A stretch of DNA of 64,000 bases from positions 1,876,001 to 1,940,000 of the forward strand of contig JAUTXW010000561.1 in assembly GCA_030620095.1 (NCBI GenBank), given 5' to 3'. This document shows, one piece after another, positions 62,560 through 64,000 of this stretch. The DNA comes from Kuschelorhynchus macadamiae. Its lineage: Eukaryota; Arthropoda; Insecta; Coleoptera; Curculionidae. How positions within the stretch are numbered: the stretch's first letter is position 1; every line of letters starts with the position of its first letter. The notes beneath the pieces were generated by a model. It worked only from the letters and a program-made list of their open reading frames with translations. It did not search any database and was not told where the DNA came from. Made by a program: the position numbers and the translations under genes.

Positions 62560-62710
62560 CCCGCTATTGGTTTTTAAGCCACGCCGGTCACGTGACCCTG
62601 TAACAATGTTTACTGTAGACTATTATAGTTTTTTACTATAAGGATCCCTTACCAATGAAAGTAGGATGGTCTAATACCACAGTGGGATGGTCTAATACGT
62701 GGGGTTGTCG
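62560..62710. promoter_or_regulatory. Possible regulatory patch (E-box, CCAAT, duplicated 14-mer)
   Basis: This stretch contains 'gtcacgtgac' (about 62588-62597, a palindromic CACGTG E-box), 'gctattggtt' (inverse CCAAT) and two copies of 'ggatggtctaatac' (about 62663 and 62684). It is 1.1 kb before the exon at 63802. The function is only suggested by the motifs. Confidence 0.25.
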
Positions 62711-63049
62711 ATCGGGTTTGCCATAGCTAACTAAAACTCTTGTTACTGGTGAAATCTGATCTGTGACTTTGGGTATTTTACTATTTTGCAATAAAAGTAA
62801 TTTCTTTATACTGCTTAGAAACTAATACTGGAAATGCATTACTATTCTTCGTATGAAAATTTTATTGCATCATGTTTAAACATATTCACCGTAATGTAAA
62901 TTTGTATAAACATTGGTGTTCCTGGTTAGGCTTGGCATCGTCGTACGATCGACCTTATACTGTGAGGTAATCTTGGCAGTGGCTAAATATGTAAATAATG
63001 AACTCTATTTTTATTCTTCCTTTAAGATTCCACCCGTATGCGCTTGTCT

Positions 63050-63400
63050 TTGTCTTGCTAGTTTTTTAATATCCTGAAAAAAATTGTTTCTATATACTTC
63101 CTAATTTGGCTCATGTTTTTGATGGCATCTGTATGATGATAGTTGTTGGGTATGCAGTCCCAAAATAGTTTTATGGGGACCGTGTTGGGATTATTCTCAA
63201 AACTATTCCCTCTATTATCTGACTTGGTGAGGCTAAGACACTAGCTTTACGAGATGCTGTAGTGGCTGGATTATATATGCTATGATGGGCTGACGATTTC
63301 TGGATATAAGGAGGACTTTCGAAATTCTGTCTTTGCTGAAGCTTAACAGTTGCTCGTTTTTCCACATCTGCTCCCATGCGTTTATTTTTTGGTTAACCTA
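63050..63400 (-). pseudogene. Coding-like fragment, minus strand, unknown family
   Basis: The minus strand from 63377 reads MGADVEKRATVKLQQRQNF, SPPYIQKSSAHHSIYNP and SASRKAS-type hydrophilic sequence. After a frame change near 63220 it continues VPIKLFWDCIPNNYHHTDAI and IRKYIETIFFRIL. It looks like a decayed protein or element fragment antisense in the last intron. I do not recognise the family. Confidence 0.35.
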
Positions 63401-63801
63401 GACTAGTAACAGATAAGCTTTTGTTTGCTGAAGTGTTCTTATATAGGAGTGTATATTATACACTGAGATATTCAGCACATAGAATGGGATAGTATATCTA
63501 GGAATATTTTAATTTTAAGAAACTGAAATATTTTTGAAATGAATTATTCCTTTTATATTTTGTAATTTTTGATGATTCATATTTTTTTGAGCTATCTGTT
63601 TAAAAATAATCAATATTAATAGTATTATTTTATATGAATCCGCACATATTTCAATATAGGTTTTTTTTTTATTTTCTGTACTTATTAGGGGTTTCAAACA
63701 GGTGATGTTTTAATCAATAATAATAATTAAACATTTGGCCTCGGGTAATAATATTTAAGTTTAGATTAAGTATTTTGTTAATTATTTAAAATTTCATTTA
63801 G

Positions 63802-64000
63802 ATCAAGACCGAAAAAATTGAAGAATCATGGACTGAAACATCGGTAACTTCATCCCCAGAAAAACCTTCCGCCGAAGCAAATATGCTTCTAAAAATAGCA
63901 GAAAGGCGCGCGGAAAGAGAAAATCGACGTCAAGAACGGGAAAAACGTAGGATAGAGAAAGAGAAGAGGAAGAAGGAAAAAGAAAAGACACGACAGGCTA
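63802..64000 (+). CDS. Exon H of the large host gene (runs off the window)
   Basis: The exon begins after 'atttcatttag' in phase 0 and is still open at the window edge after 66 codons. It encodes an acidic/Ser stretch (IKTEKIEESWTETSVTSS) followed by a strongly charged Arg/Glu/Lys segment (LLKIAERRAERENRRQER onward), predicted to form a single long helix. In CTD-associated SR proteins such helices often precede a C-terminal domain; whether that holds here lies beyond the window. Confidence 0.85.
   Translation, partial: MKTEKIEESWTETSVTSSPEKPSAEANMLLKIAERRAERENRRQEREKRRIEKEKRKKEKEKTRQA

Larger units (their letters stand above)
58649..63801 (+). other. Intron G (5.15 kb)
   Basis: From gtaaaa to 'atttcatttag', phase 0. 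It holds a 47-bp-period tandem repeat (59091-59163), a (GTAT)n run at about 59779-59797, an unrecognised repeat-like block at 60018-60290 ending in 'gtcggtcggtcggtctg', and the AAAATGGCGG cluster listed separately. 61560-62550 shows nothing I can name. Confidence 0.7.

Overview
The window looks like a piece of an AT-rich arthropod nuclear genome, most probably an insect and possibly a beetle (low confidence). It has GT-AG introns, many degraded non-LTR retrotransposons, Tc1/mariner- and hAT-type DNA elements and very long (AT)n microsatellites. There are no operons, no prokaryotic signals, and I recognised no tRNA or rRNA genes.

One host gene on the + strand spans nearly the whole window. I could thread eight exons with matching splice phases: 3290-3623, 4954-5139, 5400-5634, 38238-38342, 53991-54131, 54214-58450, 58514-58648 and 63802 to the window edge. 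They give about 1,857 codons with no stop. The product is a large, charged, mostly disordered protein. It has acidic and Lys-rich segments, a candidate UHM-ligand motif (KKRRWD), an SR/RS block, two copies of a QVGNMLQIVP motif and a charged helix at the window edge. This suggests a nuclear protein tied to splicing or RNA polymerase II, perhaps PHRF1/SCAF1-like, but the diagnostic domains of that family lie outside the window or are absent.

Region 1-3289 holds a Tc1-like transposase relic, a pair of direct repeats and an hAT-type element with a perfect 8-bp target duplication. The third intron (5635-38237, 32.6 kb) is filled with at least ten broken CR1/Jockey-type LINE fragments on both strands. 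They are arranged in nested inverted duplications: an outer pair 20110-23405 / 31487-37380, an inner pair 23955-25090 / 27073-28190, and a third pair 31911-32165 / 34280-34600. Two long (AT)n tracts sit inside.

The fourth intron (38343-53990, 15.6 kb) holds DNA elements. These are a degraded mariner-type copy, a second one with long terminal inverted repeats flanked by (AT)n, a TIR-bounded MITE, a nest of three inverted-repeat structures around a Tc1-like remnant, an almost perfect 691-bp foldback, and a 1.9-kb unit (50446-52348). That last unit has inverted ends next to TA, an array of TCTC...GAGA palindromes, and a candidate minus-strand gene start with a SAM-like first coding exon. It is my best candidate for something undescribed. 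The last intron (58649-63801) holds a two-directional cluster of AAAATGGCGG (YY1/Pho-like) motifs.
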